Notes under the pieces: generated by a model
Database searches by the model: none
Seen by the model: only the letters and a program-made list of their open reading frames with translations
What the model was told of the DNA's origin: nothing
Origin: a bacterium
Lineage (GTDB): Bacteria; Patescibacteriota; Minisyncoccia; Minisyncoccales; UBA10102
Assembly (NCBI GenBank): GCA_030698665.1
Contig: JAUYMI010000014.1
Location: 1-39,665 of the forward strand
Length of the DNA stretch: 39,665 nt
Direction: 5' to 3'
In this document: positions 19,502 to 27,824 of the stretch, one piece after another
Layout of the letters: each line of letters starts with the position of its first letter
Position numbering within the stretch: the first letter of the stretch is position 1
Program-made: the position numbers and the translations under genes

Positions 19502-19764
19502 TTCTTGAGTCCGACCTTCCGCACGAGGGAGTTATAGCGCTTTTCATCCTCGCGCTTGAGGTAGGAGAGGAGGGCTCGGCGCTGGGAAACCATCTTCAGC
19601 AATCCCCGTTTTGAGTGAAGGTCCTTTTTGTGCTTCTTTAAGTGCGAAAGTAGCCGTCTGATTTCCTCGGTCAAAAGAGCCACCTGGACCTCAGCTGACC
19701 CGGTGTCTTTGTCGTGCAGTTTGTACTGTTCGACGGCTTTTTCCTTCTCTTTTTGAGTGAGCAT
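19498..19764 (-). CDS. rpsO: 30S ribosomal protein S15
   Basis: [39 protein letters not shown]...[12 protein letters not shown]. Confidence 0.96.
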   Translation of the reverse strand: MLTQKEKEKAVEQYKLHDKDTGSAEVQVALLTEEIRRLLSHLKKHKKDLHSKRGLLKMVSQRRALLSYLKREDEKRYNSLVRKVGLKK

Positions 19765-19805
19765 ACAGGCACTATATCATAGAAACTAAAAAAGGCAAGA
19801 AGCTG

Positions 19806-19880
19806 TGGTGCCCCGCGGAGGACTCGAACCTCCAACCAACTGCTTAAGAGGCAGCTGCTCTACCATTGAGCTAGCGGGGC
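19806..19880 (-). tRNA. tRNA-Lys(CTT), CCA encoded
   Basis: Cloverleaf by eye: loop CTCTTAA, acceptor GCCCCGC/GCGGGGC, T arm GTTCGAGTC. Confidence 0.93.
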
Positions 19881-19920
19881 CGGCACTGAGGTTATACCAA
19901 ACTCTTCTCCTTTTTCAACC

Positions 19921-20370
19921 CTAGCGGCACTGCAGCTCCCAGTACTGAGCACCCGCCTTGAACTCTACTACCCCGAGCTTCTCAAAGCCGAAGTTGAGGA
20001 AGAGCCAGGATCCATAGATGATGATGAGGCCGACAACCGCGGCTGTGATGATTGCCTTGCCTCGCTTGAGGCCCGCAGGATCCCCGCTCCCACCTCCCTG
20101 GAGGAGCTCGGCCGGAGAGGCGCCCCCCGTGATGAAGAAGAATCCTCCGATAACGAGCATGAGCGTTGCTATGGCGGGAACGATGGCAATTCCTCCATTG
20201 AGCGAAGGAGATGGAATGAGAAAGAACTTGATAACGTTGTTGACGAGCACGAAAACGTCGCAGAGTCCGCAGGCAGGTTGATTGGCTCCTCCACAGGGAA
20301 CCAAGCCCTGTGCCCACGCGGTAAGAGGGACGAGAGCGAGGACTGCTAGTATGAGAAGTGTTTTTTTCAT
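19921..20370 (-). CDS. VirB2/pilin-like small membrane protein
   Basis: MKKTLLILAVLALVPLTAWAQGLVPCGG...; signal peptide + TMs; start chosen at MKK rather than the longer ORF. Confidence 0.7.
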   Translation of the reverse strand: MKKTLLILAVLALVPLTAWAQGLVPCGGANQPACGLCDVFVLVNNVIKFFLIPSPSLNGGIAIVPAIATLMLVIGGFFFITGGASPAELLQGGGSGDPAGLKRGKAIITAAVVGLIIIYGSWLFLNFGFEKLGVVEFKAGAQYWELQCR

Positions 20371-20378
20371 CCTTTTTG

Positions 20379-20450
20379 TGCCCCCGGCAGGACTCGAACC
20401 CACAATAACGGCTTCGAAGGCCGTCGTGATATCCATTTCACCACGGGGGC
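20379..20450 (-). tRNA. tRNA-Arg(TCG), CCA not encoded
   Basis: Loop CTTCGAA, stem ACGGC/GCCGT, acceptor GCCCCCG/CGGGGGC. Confidence 0.93.
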
Positions 20451-20515
20451 CCGCCTCCTTGAGAAATCATACCACAGAAATTGAAAAACTCAACGAAGTC
20501 AGATACGATGGGTTA

Positions 20516-21976
20516 ATGAAGGCGATTCCCAAAGAAGTCAGGGAGGTGGTCAAGGATCTAGAGAGAGGCGGATATGAGGCCTTCATTGTGGGCGGATGCG
20601 TGAGAGATCTTCTGCTCGGGCGAGAGCCCAAGGATTGGGACGTTGCCACCTCGGGGAAGCCAGAAGAGGTCCAGAAGCTCTTCCCCGACTCATTTTACGA
20701 AAACCGTTTCTTCACCGTTACGGTGCTCAAAGAGAGCAGAAAGAAAAATCTCAAGGAGATTGAGGTGACCACGTACCGTTCTGAGTCAGGATATGCCGAC
20801 TACCGGCGCCCGGATGAGGTTAAGGCGGTCAAGACCATTGAGGAAGATCTCTCAAGGAGGGACTTTGCCATCAATGCCATGGCGCTGAGGGTCAAGGCGC
20901 GAGGATCTGAGATGATTGACCCCTTTGGTGGGCAGGCTGACGTTGGCAACAAAATCATCCGGGCGGTTGGCAAGCCTAAAGAGCGATTTGAGGAAGACGC
21001 CCTGCGGATGATGAGGGCGGTGCGGTTGGCTTCGGAGCTTGGATTTGAAATTGAGAGTGAAACGAGAGACGCCATATCAATCTCCTCTCATTTGCTAGAG
21101 AAGATCTCAGCTGAGCGTATCCGGGACGAGTTTTGCCGCATCCTCATGTCGGATCTCGCCATGGAGGGGGTTGAGCTTCTGCGGGAGCTTGGTCTGCTCA
21201 GGAGATTTCTTCCCGAGCTGGAAGAGGGGTATGGCGTAGGTCAGAATAAGCATCATGTGTACACGGTGTGGGAGCACAATCTTTTGGCCCTTCAGTACGC
21301 ATGCGGTCAGAAGTGGTCTCTTGAAGTCCGGCTGGCCTCCCTGCTCCACGATGTGGCAAAGCCGAGGGTGAAGAATGGAGACGGGTACAATTCCACTTTC
21401 TACAACCATGAGGTGGAGGGAGGCAAGATGGCAAAGACGATACTGAACCGCCTAAAGTTTTCCAAAAAGCAGGTGGAGAAGATCTCAAAGCTCGTGCGCT
21501 TCCACCTTTTCTACTACAACGTGGATGAGGTGTCGGAGTCCTCGGTCAGGCGTTTGGTGAGAAACGTGGGAGCAGAAGACATGGACGACCTCCTGCGCGT
21601 GAGGATGGCTGACCGCATCGGCTCTGGGGTTCCCAAGGCTGAACCCTATAAGCTCAGACATCTAAAGTATCTCATTGAAAAGGTATCTCAAGACCCGATA
21701 TCCGTTTCACGGCTCAAGATCAGAGGAGAGCGCATCATGGAGCTTCTCAAGATTTCCCCGGGCCCACAGGTAGGGCAGATATCAGATATCCTTCTATCTG
21801 AGGTTGTGGAGAATCCTAAGAGCAACACCGTTTCATATTTGGAGCAAAGGATAGCTGAATTGAGCCAACTGAGCGGTAAGGAACTTTCGCAAACGGCTCT
21901 GAATGCGCGCTCCCAGGTAGGGAAGCTGGAAACGAAGTCAGATGAGATGATAAAACAGAAGTACTGGGTGAGTTAA
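20516..21976 (+). CDS. cca: CCA tRNA nucleotidyltransferase with HD domain
   Basis: FIVGGCVRDLLLGREPKDWDVATSG, RRDFAINAMAL, HVYTVWEHNLLAL, LASLLHDVAKP; start taken at ATG 20516. Confidence 0.93.
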   Translation: MKAIPKEVREVVKDLERGGYEAFIVGGCVRDLLLGREPKDWDVATSGKPEEVQKLFPDSFYENRFFTVTVLKESRKKNLKEIEVTTYRSESGYADYRRPDEVKAVKTIEEDLSRRDFAINAMALRVKARGSEMIDPFGGQADVGNKIIRAVGKPKERFEEDALRMMRAVRLASELGFEIESETRDAISISSHLLEKISAERIRDEFCRILMSDLAMEGVELLRELGLLRRFLPELEEGYGVGQNKHHVYTVWEHNLLALQYACGQKWSLEVRLASLLHDVAKPRVKNGDGYNSTFYNHEVEGGKMAKTILNRLKFSKKQVEKISKLVRFHLFYYNVDEVSESSVRRLVRNVGAEDMDDLLRVRMADRIGSGVPKAEPYKLRHLKYLIEKVSQDPISVSRLKIRGERIMELLKISPGPQVGQISDILLSEVVENPKSNTVSYLEQRIAELSQLSGKELSQTALNARSQVGKLETKSDEMIKQKYWVS

Positions 21977-21979
21977 TCT

Positions 21980-22564
21980 ATGGAGTACACGTCTGAAACA
22001 TATGCGAAGCTGAATCGCGACGACCAGAGGCACCTGCAGGAGTTGGAGGAGTTTCTGCGGCCCCTGAGAGGAGACAAGATACTGGAGGTCGGGTGCGGCC
22101 GCGGGTTCATCGCCCGCGAACTCCAGAAGACAGTTCCCCACACGTACGGAGTGGATGTGAATCCTGGGGCAATCAAGAACGGAGTGGCCTTAAACCTCCA
22201 GATCATGGATGCTGAACACCTGGAGTTTGAGGACGACAGCTTTGACAAAATCTACTCCTTCCATATGATTGAACACGTGCCCAGTCCGGGGAAGGTGATA
22301 CGTGAGATGGAGCGGGTCCTGAGGCCGGGAGGAGAGATTCTGCTCGTGTATCCTGCAGAACCGGTCCGCGGTCTCTTTTCCATCATCTCTTCCATCATCA
22401 TCTTTAAGACCCCATTCAAGGCACGCAAGATTCATCTGCACAAGCTGCGCCCATCGGATATACAGGTTCTGATCCGAGGCACGAAGCTTGAACACGTAGA
22501 GAGCAAGTTCGCGCTTCTCTCTACTCCTCAGTTCTTCACCCACCTTCAGAAGAGAACGTCATAA
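21980..22564 (+). CDS. Class I SAM-dependent methyltransferase
   Basis: ILEVGCGRGFIARELQK, FHMIEHVPSPGKVIREMERVLRPGGEILL. Confidence 0.88.
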   Translation: MEYTSETYAKLNRDDQRHLQELEEFLRPLRGDKILEVGCGRGFIARELQKTVPHTYGVDVNPGAIKNGVALNLQIMDAEHLEFEDDSFDKIYSFHMIEHVPSPGKVIREMERVLRPGGEILLVYPAEPVRGLFSIISSIIIFKTPFKARKIHLHKLRPSDIQVLIRGTKLEHVESKFALLSTPQFFTHLQKRTS

Positions 22565-22637
22565 CGGGGTGTGGCCTAGTAGCTAAGGCGCCGCGTTCGG
22601 GACGCGGAGATCGCAGGTGCAAGTCCTGTCGCCCCGA
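22565..22637 (+). tRNA. tRNA-Pro(CGG), CCA not encoded
   Basis: Stem CCGCG/CGCGG, loop TTCGGGA, acceptor CGGGGTG/CGCCCCG. Confidence 0.93.
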
Positions 22638-22650
22638 CATATATGTAGAG

Positions 22651-22669
22651 TCGCTCAAAGAGCGATTTT
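22651..22669 (+). terminator. Hairpin terminator after tRNA-Pro
   Basis: tcgctc-aaa-gagcga-tttta. Confidence 0.55.
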
Positions 22670-22688
22670 ATGTTAAAATTATATAATT

Positions 22689-23561
22689 ATGTTTGTTCAA
22701 TGTGTTGTATGCAAGAAGCACTTTTCCCGGAAGAAGAGTCAGGTTCAAGAGGCTGAAAGGTTCGGGTGGAGGGCATTCTGTTCATCAGAGTGTCAATCGT
22801 GGGCAAGGCGAAGAGGAAAAATACTTGTCTGTGAACGGGGCCAGTGCACGAAGACATTCTATCGGCCCCCAAACGATATTTCTCTCCACAACTACTGTTC
22901 GTGGTCGTGTGCCGCACGAGTGAATAACAGGAAGTTTCCGAAACGAGGGCAAGGGTTTCGTTTTTGTGCTGGTCGTCACTGCAGTAAAAAATTCTCTGGG
23001 CGTCAGAAGTACTGTTCTTTTACGTGCCGGAAAGCCGCACGGTTTTCCTACACAAAAGAAGAAGCATCGGAAATGATACGGAAAGCAAGCGAGAAACTTG
23101 GGAGGGTTCCCGCAAAAAGGGAAGTGGCGTTTGCTGACGCTTGCGCAGCCCTGTTTGGTTCTTGGAATAATGCCGTGCTTGCTGCTGGGTTAATGCCAAA
23201 TCGTTCTCATGACCATAGGATGTATAAACGCACCAATACGAAAGCGAGAGATGGGCACCTCTGCGATTCAGTCTCTGAGGCGCTCGTAGACAATTGGCTG
23301 GCAAACAGAAGCATTGCTCATAAGAGAAACGTACCCTACCCGAACACAGGTCATTTGGCTGATTGGTCTGTTGGCAGAGGAGTTTTTGTAGAATACTTTG
23401 GTCTCGCAAAGGATAGTCCACGGTATGATAGATCTGTAGTAAAGAAAAGGTTGCTTTGTCGTCAGAGCAACATCCAGCTTATTGAAATTTATGCCGAAGA
23501 CCTGTATCCTAAGCGTCGTCTGCAACAAAAGCTTAGATTCCTGATACCTTTGGGCCGTTAG
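22689..23561 (+). CDS. Putative homing-type endonuclease: CxxC zinc-finger-like repeats + homing-endonuclease-associated repeat + PD-(D/E)XK-like nuclease
   Basis: Three Cys-pair modules; LGRVPAKREVAFADACAALFGSWNNAVLAAGL; SEALVDNWL...ADWSVGRGVFVEYFG...YDRSVVKKRLL; between two tRNAs, stop codon inside tRNA-Ala. Confidence 0.7.
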   Translation: MFVQCVVCKKHFSRKKSQVQEAERFGWRAFCSSECQSWARRRGKILVCERGQCTKTFYRPPNDISLHNYCSWSCAARVNNRKFPKRGQGFRFCAGRHCSKKFSGRQKYCSFTCRKAARFSYTKEEASEMIRKASEKLGRVPAKREVAFADACAALFGSWNNAVLAAGLMPNRSHDHRMYKRTNTKARDGHLCDSVSEALVDNWLANRSIAHKRNVPYPNTGHLADWSVGRGVFVEYFGLAKDSPRYDRSVVKKRLLCRQSNIQLIEIYAEDLYPKRRLQQKLRFLIPLGR

Positions 23562-23627
23562 CTCAGTTGGTAGAGCGCAGCATTCGCATTGCTGAGGTCG
23601 GGAGTTCGACTCTCCCACGGTCCACCA
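23552..23627 (+). tRNA. tRNA-Ala(CGC), CCA encoded
   Basis: Stem CAGCA/TGCTG, loop TTCGCAT, G3-U70 acceptor pair. Confidence 0.94.
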
Positions 23628-23645
23628 AAGAATGGCAAGCAACAG

Positions 23646-24185
23646 ATGTATATTCCAGTCATATTAGGAACAGCGAGGGAGGGAAGGCAGTCAGAAAAGG
23701 CTGCCCGTTACGTGCTGACGGAGTTTCAAAAAACTGGAACCGAAACAGAGCTTTTGGACGTGCGGGACTATCGTTTGCCGGCCACGGATGCCTCGGGAGA
23801 ATCTGAAACAGCACAGCGCTGGATTGAGAAGATTACGAAAGCCAGCGGCTACATCATTGTCTCCCCGGAGTATAACCGCGGCTACCCGGGAGAGCTCAAG
23901 ATGGCTCTGGATATGGCATATTCAGAGTATGCCAGAAAGCCCGTTGGCATCTGCGGAGTCTCCTCTGGAGCTATGGGAGGAGCGAGAGCCGTGGAACAGC
24001 TGAGACTTCTTGCCGTTGCTTTTGGTATGGTGCCCCTCCAGCAGGCCCTGTACTTCCCCAATATTCAGGACGCCTTTTTAGAGAGCGGGGAAACGAAAGA
24101 CAAAGAGTACGCAAAGCGCGCACAGAAACTTTTTGAAGAGCTCTTGTGGTATGCTGAAGCTCTCAAGAAGGCACGAACGGCATGA
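23646..24185 (+). CDS. NAD(P)H-dependent FMN reductase family protein
   Basis: MYIPVILGTAREGRQSEKAA; IIVSPEYNRGYPGELKMALDMAY; GICGVSSGAMGGARAVEQLR. Confidence 0.87.
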   Translation: MYIPVILGTAREGRQSEKAARYVLTEFQKTGTETELLDVRDYRLPATDASGESETAQRWIEKITKASGYIIVSPEYNRGYPGELKMALDMAYSEYARKPVGICGVSSGAMGGARAVEQLRLLAVAFGMVPLQQALYFPNIQDAFLESGETKDKEYAKRAQKLFEELLWYAEALKKARTA

Positions 24186-24583
24186 TACTCCTCCTCATCA
24201 CACTCGCCCTCATCGGTTTAGCTGACTCTTCCTACATCCTTTACACCAAGACGAAGGGAAAGAAGCTCGTCTGTCTCATTGGCAAGGACTGCGACAAGGT
24301 GGTGAAGAGCAAATACAGCCACATTTTCAAGGTTCCCAACGAGGTCCTTGGCATTCTCTTTTATCTTTCGGTTTTTGGCTTTATCCTGCTGACCTTCCTC
24401 AACATCGGATCTTTTCTTGGACTTTCCATCCTTTCCCTCTTTCAGGCCATCGTCTTTTTGGCCCTTCTTTCCTCAGCGTTCCTCACGGGTATTCAGATTT
24501 TCAAACTCAAGGAGCTCTGCGAGTACTGCCTGGCTACGGCCGCGATAAATCTGTTCATCGCCGCTATCGTTTTCCTGCTTTGA
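24182..24583 (+). CDS. Vitamin K epoxide reductase (VKOR) family membrane protein
   Basis: Cys pair CLIGKDCDKVV, GIL, CEYCLATAA CxxC and TM pattern. Confidence 0.85.
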   Translation: MILLLITLALIGLADSSYILYTKTKGKKLVCLIGKDCDKVVKSKYSHIFKVPNEVLGILFYLSVFGFILLTFLNIGSFLGLSILSLFQAIVFLALLSSAFLTGIQIFKLKELCEYCLATAAINLFIAAIVFLL

Positions 24584-24656
24584 CAGGAGTCTGAGTACGT
24601 GGGAGGGTGAGGATAGAGAGTGGAGAGTCCGCCCAATATATCTGAGGGAGGGAGAA

Positions 24657-24770
24657 ATGCCAGAACTGGTGGAGGCAATCCTTCGCCTGGTGGTCGCGGG
24701 GCTGGTGATCTCCGGCCTCATCCTTTCAGACGAGCTCGCCGGAAGATTTTTATGGCCCCCAAGGAGGTGA
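24657..24770 (+). CDS. Putative 37-aa single-TM small protein
   Basis: gagggagggagaa-ATG; MPELVEAILRLVVAGLVISGLILSDELAGRFLWPPRR*; terminator follows. Confidence 0.45.
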   Translation: MPELVEAILRLVVAGLVISGLILSDELAGRFLWPPRR

Positions 24771-24807
24771 GCCGCAGGCCAGAAAGCGCACGCAGAATCC
24801 CGGTAGC

Positions 24808-24836
24808 CTCTGCCCGAAAAAGGCAGAGTTTCTTTT
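24808..24836 (+). terminator. Rho-independent terminator-like hairpin
   Basis: ctctgcc-cgaaaaa-ggcagag-tttcttttt. Confidence 0.75.
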
Positions 24837-24842
24837 TGAAAC

Positions 24843-24871
24843 TTGACAGAGAGAAGGAGGGCTGATATACT
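24843..24871 (+). promoter_or_regulatory. Promoter for nusA-tig-clpP
   Basis: TTGACA - 17 nt - TATACT. Confidence 0.7.
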
Positions 24872-24928
24872 GCAAGCGAAGAATGAGGATGTCCGTGGGA
24901 ACGGGCATTGTATTTTATCAAAACCGAT

Positions 24929-26119
24929 ATGATAGACATTAAAAATCTTAATCTCTTGGTGGGCCAGATTGCTGAAGAGCATGGCATCTCTCCTGAAAAG
25001 ATCATAGAAAGCATTGAGCAGTCCTTGGCCGCCGCCTACAAAAAAGAGTACGGCACGAGGGGCCAGATGATCAAAGCCCATTTGGATTCCAAGACCGGCA
25101 CAACGCGTTTCTGGCAGGTGAAGTTGGTCGTGGACAAAGATCAGCTCTATACGGAAGAAGAGCTGGAAGAGCTCAAAGAGTCCAAGGAGTCCGGGCAAGA
25201 GCAGGAGATTCCCGAAGAAGAGCGTAAGATTCGCTTTACGCAAGAACGTCACATCCTTGTAGAGGACGCAAAAAAGGAAAAGAAAGAAGCCAAAGCGGGA
25301 GATGAGATGGAGACCGAGCTCCCTGTCAAGGAGGATTTTGGCAGGATTGCCGCCCAGACGGCAAAGCAGGTGATTTTGCAGAAGATCAGGGAGGCCGAGC
25401 GGGAAGCGATCCTGATCGAGTTCCGTGACAAGGAAGGGGAGCTTGTTTCTGGCATCGTGCAGAGAGTTGAAGGGAACGCGCTCCTCGTGGATTTGGGTAA
25501 GACCTTGGGCATCATGCCCAGAGAAGAGCAGGTTCCAGGCGAGTTCTACCGGACCGGCCAGCGTTTAAAGTTCTATGTGTTGCGTGTGGAGGAAAGCAAC
25601 CGCGGGCCCACGATCGTCCTGTCCCGCGCACACCCGAAGTTCATCTCCAAGCTTTTTGAGCTTGAGGTTCCGGAGATTGGGGCAGAGTCTGTGCACATAA
25701 AAGCCATAGCTCGTGAGCCCGGGTCGCGTTCTAAAATCGCGGTTGAGTCAACCGAGAATGGTGTGGATCCTGTCGGTTCCATGGTGGGCCAGCGAGGTAC
25801 GCGCGTTTCAGCCGTCATCAACGAACTCGGGGGCGAGAAGATAGACATCATCGAGTGGGCAGGAGACCCCGAGGACTTCATAGCCAACGCCCTCTCGCCT
25901 GCCAAGGCGCAGGAGGTTAAGTTGTTAGATGGCAATAGAGCTGAAGCCTATGTTGCAGAAGATCAGCTTTCTCTGGCCATCGGGCGCGAGGGGCAGAACG
26001 TCAGGCTTGCCGCCAAGCTCACCGGTTGGAAGATAGACGTGAGGAAACCCGACGGGGAGAAGGTGGAGACGCAAGAAGCTGAAGAGTCAGAGCCCGAGAA
26101 AGAGAACGATGAAGCTTGA
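24929..26119 (+). CDS. nusA: Transcription termination/antitermination factor NusA
   Basis: N-domain, S1 and KH domains (MVGQRGTRVSAVINELGGEKIDIIEW, AIGREGQNVRLAAKLTGWKIDV). Confidence 0.95.
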   Translation: MIDIKNLNLLVGQIAEEHGISPEKIIESIEQSLAAAYKKEYGTRGQMIKAHLDSKTGTTRFWQVKLVVDKDQLYTEEELEELKESKESGQEQEIPEEERKIRFTQERHILVEDAKKEKKEAKAGDEMETELPVKEDFGRIAAQTAKQVILQKIREAEREAILIEFRDKEGELVSGIVQRVEGNALLVDLGKTLGIMPREEQVPGEFYRTGQRLKFYVLRVEESNRGPTIVLSRAHPKFISKLFELEVPEIGAESVHIKAIAREPGSRSKIAVESTENGVDPVGSMVGQRGTRVSAVINELGGEKIDIIEWAGDPEDFIANALSPAKAQEVKLLDGNRAEAYVAEDQLSLAIGREGQNVRLAAKLTGWKIDVRKPDGEKVETQEAEESEPEKENDEA

Positions 26120-27134
26120 GCTCAATGAGCACAAGAAAGGGGTAGCTGAGGTCGCAGTGGAGGTTTCTCCGGAAGAACTACGCACATATCAAGAGCACGC
26201 GGCCGTCACTGTGGGTAAAGAGCTTGAGGTTGAAGGATTCAGAAAGGGAAAGGCTCCCCTTGACGTTGTCGTTCGGAAGGTGGGAGACCGTACTATCCTA
26301 GCTGAGGCGGCTCAGCTTGCCATCTCTGACGCTTTTCGCCAGGCGACAAAAGAGCATAACCTAGCCCCGATTTCAGATCCTGAGGCCGTCATCACCAAGC
26401 TTGCTCCGGGGAATCCTTTGGAGTTCAAGCTGAGAATTCCCGTGATGCCAGAGGTCTCACTTTCAGATTATGCCTCCATCGCTGGCAAGATTGAACGCCG
26501 TACAGTTGAGGTGAGCCAGCAGGAGGTGGAGGACGCTCTGAGATGGCTGGCAAAGAGTAGGGTTCAAGATGGGAAAGAGGCCCCGGAGCCCACGGACGAG
26601 CTCGCTCGTTCCATTGGGGCGTTTGAAAATCTGGACGCCCTCAGGGCCAGCATCAAAGAAGGTCTTGAGTCAGAGAAGGTTCTCGGAGAAACCCAGCGCC
26701 TGCGCCAGGAGGTATTAGAGAAGGTCGCTGAGGCCTCGCGCCTTGACCTTCCTTCACAGCTCGTGTCTTCTGAACAGCGCAGCATGGCAGAGAACCTCAA
26801 GGAAGGGGTAAAGATGAGTTTGCAGATTCCGTTTGAAGAGTATCTCAAGAGGGTTAAGAAGTCAGAAGATGAGATTATCTCGTCGTTTGAAGAGGAGGCA
26901 AGAAAGCGGGTTCGCAACTACCTTGTGCTTCGCGCCATAGCTGCACAGGAGGGCATTGAGTCAACCAAAGAAGAGATTGAAGAGGAGGCAAGCCGAGTGC
27001 TCAGTCAATATCAGAACAAAGAGAAAGCAGCCAAGTCCATTGACCCGCTCCGTCTCCGGGAATATACTGAGCTTGTTGTGCGCAACGAAAAAACCTTAGC
27101 ATACCTTGAATCACTGACGAAAAAGCCGGCATGA
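26109..27134 (+). CDS. tig: Trigger factor-like ribosome-associated chaperone
   Basis: VEVSPEEL..., [15 protein letters not shown] signature; upstream of clpP. Confidence 0.87.
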   Translation: MKLELNEHKKGVAEVAVEVSPEELRTYQEHAAVTVGKELEVEGFRKGKAPLDVVVRKVGDRTILAEAAQLAISDAFRQATKEHNLAPISDPEAVITKLAPGNPLEFKLRIPVMPEVSLSDYASIAGKIERRTVEVSQQEVEDALRWLAKSRVQDGKEAPEPTDELARSIGAFENLDALRASIKEGLESEKVLGETQRLRQEVLEKVAEASRLDLPSQLVSSEQRSMAENLKEGVKMSLQIPFEEYLKRVKKSEDEIISSFEEEARKRVRNYLVLRAIAAQEGIESTKEEIEEEASRVLSQYQNKEKAAKSIDPLRLREYTELVVRNEKTLAYLESLTKKPA

Positions 27135-27718
27135 ACCTCATTCCAACCGTTATTGAAAAAGGACAGTATGGAGAGCGGGCCTACGATATCTACTCCCGTC
27201 TCCTCAAAGAGCGCATCATCTTTCTGGGATCAGCGGTGAATGACGCCGTTGCCAATGCCGTTATCGCCCAGATGCTGTTTTTGGCGTCTCAGGATCCCAA
27301 GAAGGAAATTCAGCTCTACATCAACAGCCCCGGGGGAATCGTGACCTCAGGTCTTGCCATCTACGACACCATGCAGTACGTCAAGCCCCAGGTTTCCACC
27401 GTGTGCGTGGGCGTGGCGGCCTCCATCGCCGCCCTTTTGCTGGCCGGCGGGGAGAAGGGAAAGAGATTCGCTCTCCCCAACTCGCAGATCATGCTCCACC
27501 AGCCCTTGGGAGGCGTGCAGGGTCAGGCAACTGAGATTGAGATTACCGCAAAGCAGATTGTGAAGATCAAGCAGAGGCTCAACAGTATCATGGCCCACCA
27601 TACGGGGCAGCCCCTCGCGCAGATTGAAAAGGATACCGATCGAGATTTCTATCTGGATCCCAAGGAAGCCGTAGAGTACGGGGTTATCGACAAAGTCATC
27701 TCGTCAAAAGAGCGCTGA
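27131..27718 (+). CDS. clpP: ATP-dependent Clp protease proteolytic subunit
   Basis: [56 protein letters not shown]. Confidence 0.97.
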   Translation: MNLIPTVIEKGQYGERAYDIYSRLLKERIIFLGSAVNDAVANAVIAQMLFLASQDPKKEIQLYINSPGGIVTSGLAIYDTMQYVKPQVSTVCVGVAASIAALLLAGGEKGKRFALPNSQIMLHQPLGGVQGQATEIEITAKQIVKIKQRLNSIMAHHTGQPLAQIEKDTDRDFYLDPKEAVEYGVIDKVISSKER

Positions 27719-27731
27719 GAGGCGCTCTTTT
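27706..27731 (+). terminator. clpP terminator overlapping its stop codon
   Basis: aaaagagcgc-tgagag-gcgctctttt. Confidence 0.75.
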
Positions 27732-27758
27732 GACAGGAGGACTCCCTCGTGCTATCTT
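27730..27758 (+). promoter_or_regulatory. Promoter for rny
   Basis: TTGACA - 17 nt - TATCTT, -35 overlaps the preceding terminator T-tract. Confidence 0.6.
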
Positions 27759-27824
27759 GTAATTGAGAAATTCGTAACCTTGGAACTTGGATGGTCAACC
27801 TCCCATATTCCATACATCAATACA

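Noticed and set aside
24473-25252. 259-aa minus-strand ORF across VKOR, spacer and nusA
   Set aside because: Covers two plus-strand genes, a terminator and the nusA promoter; no domain.
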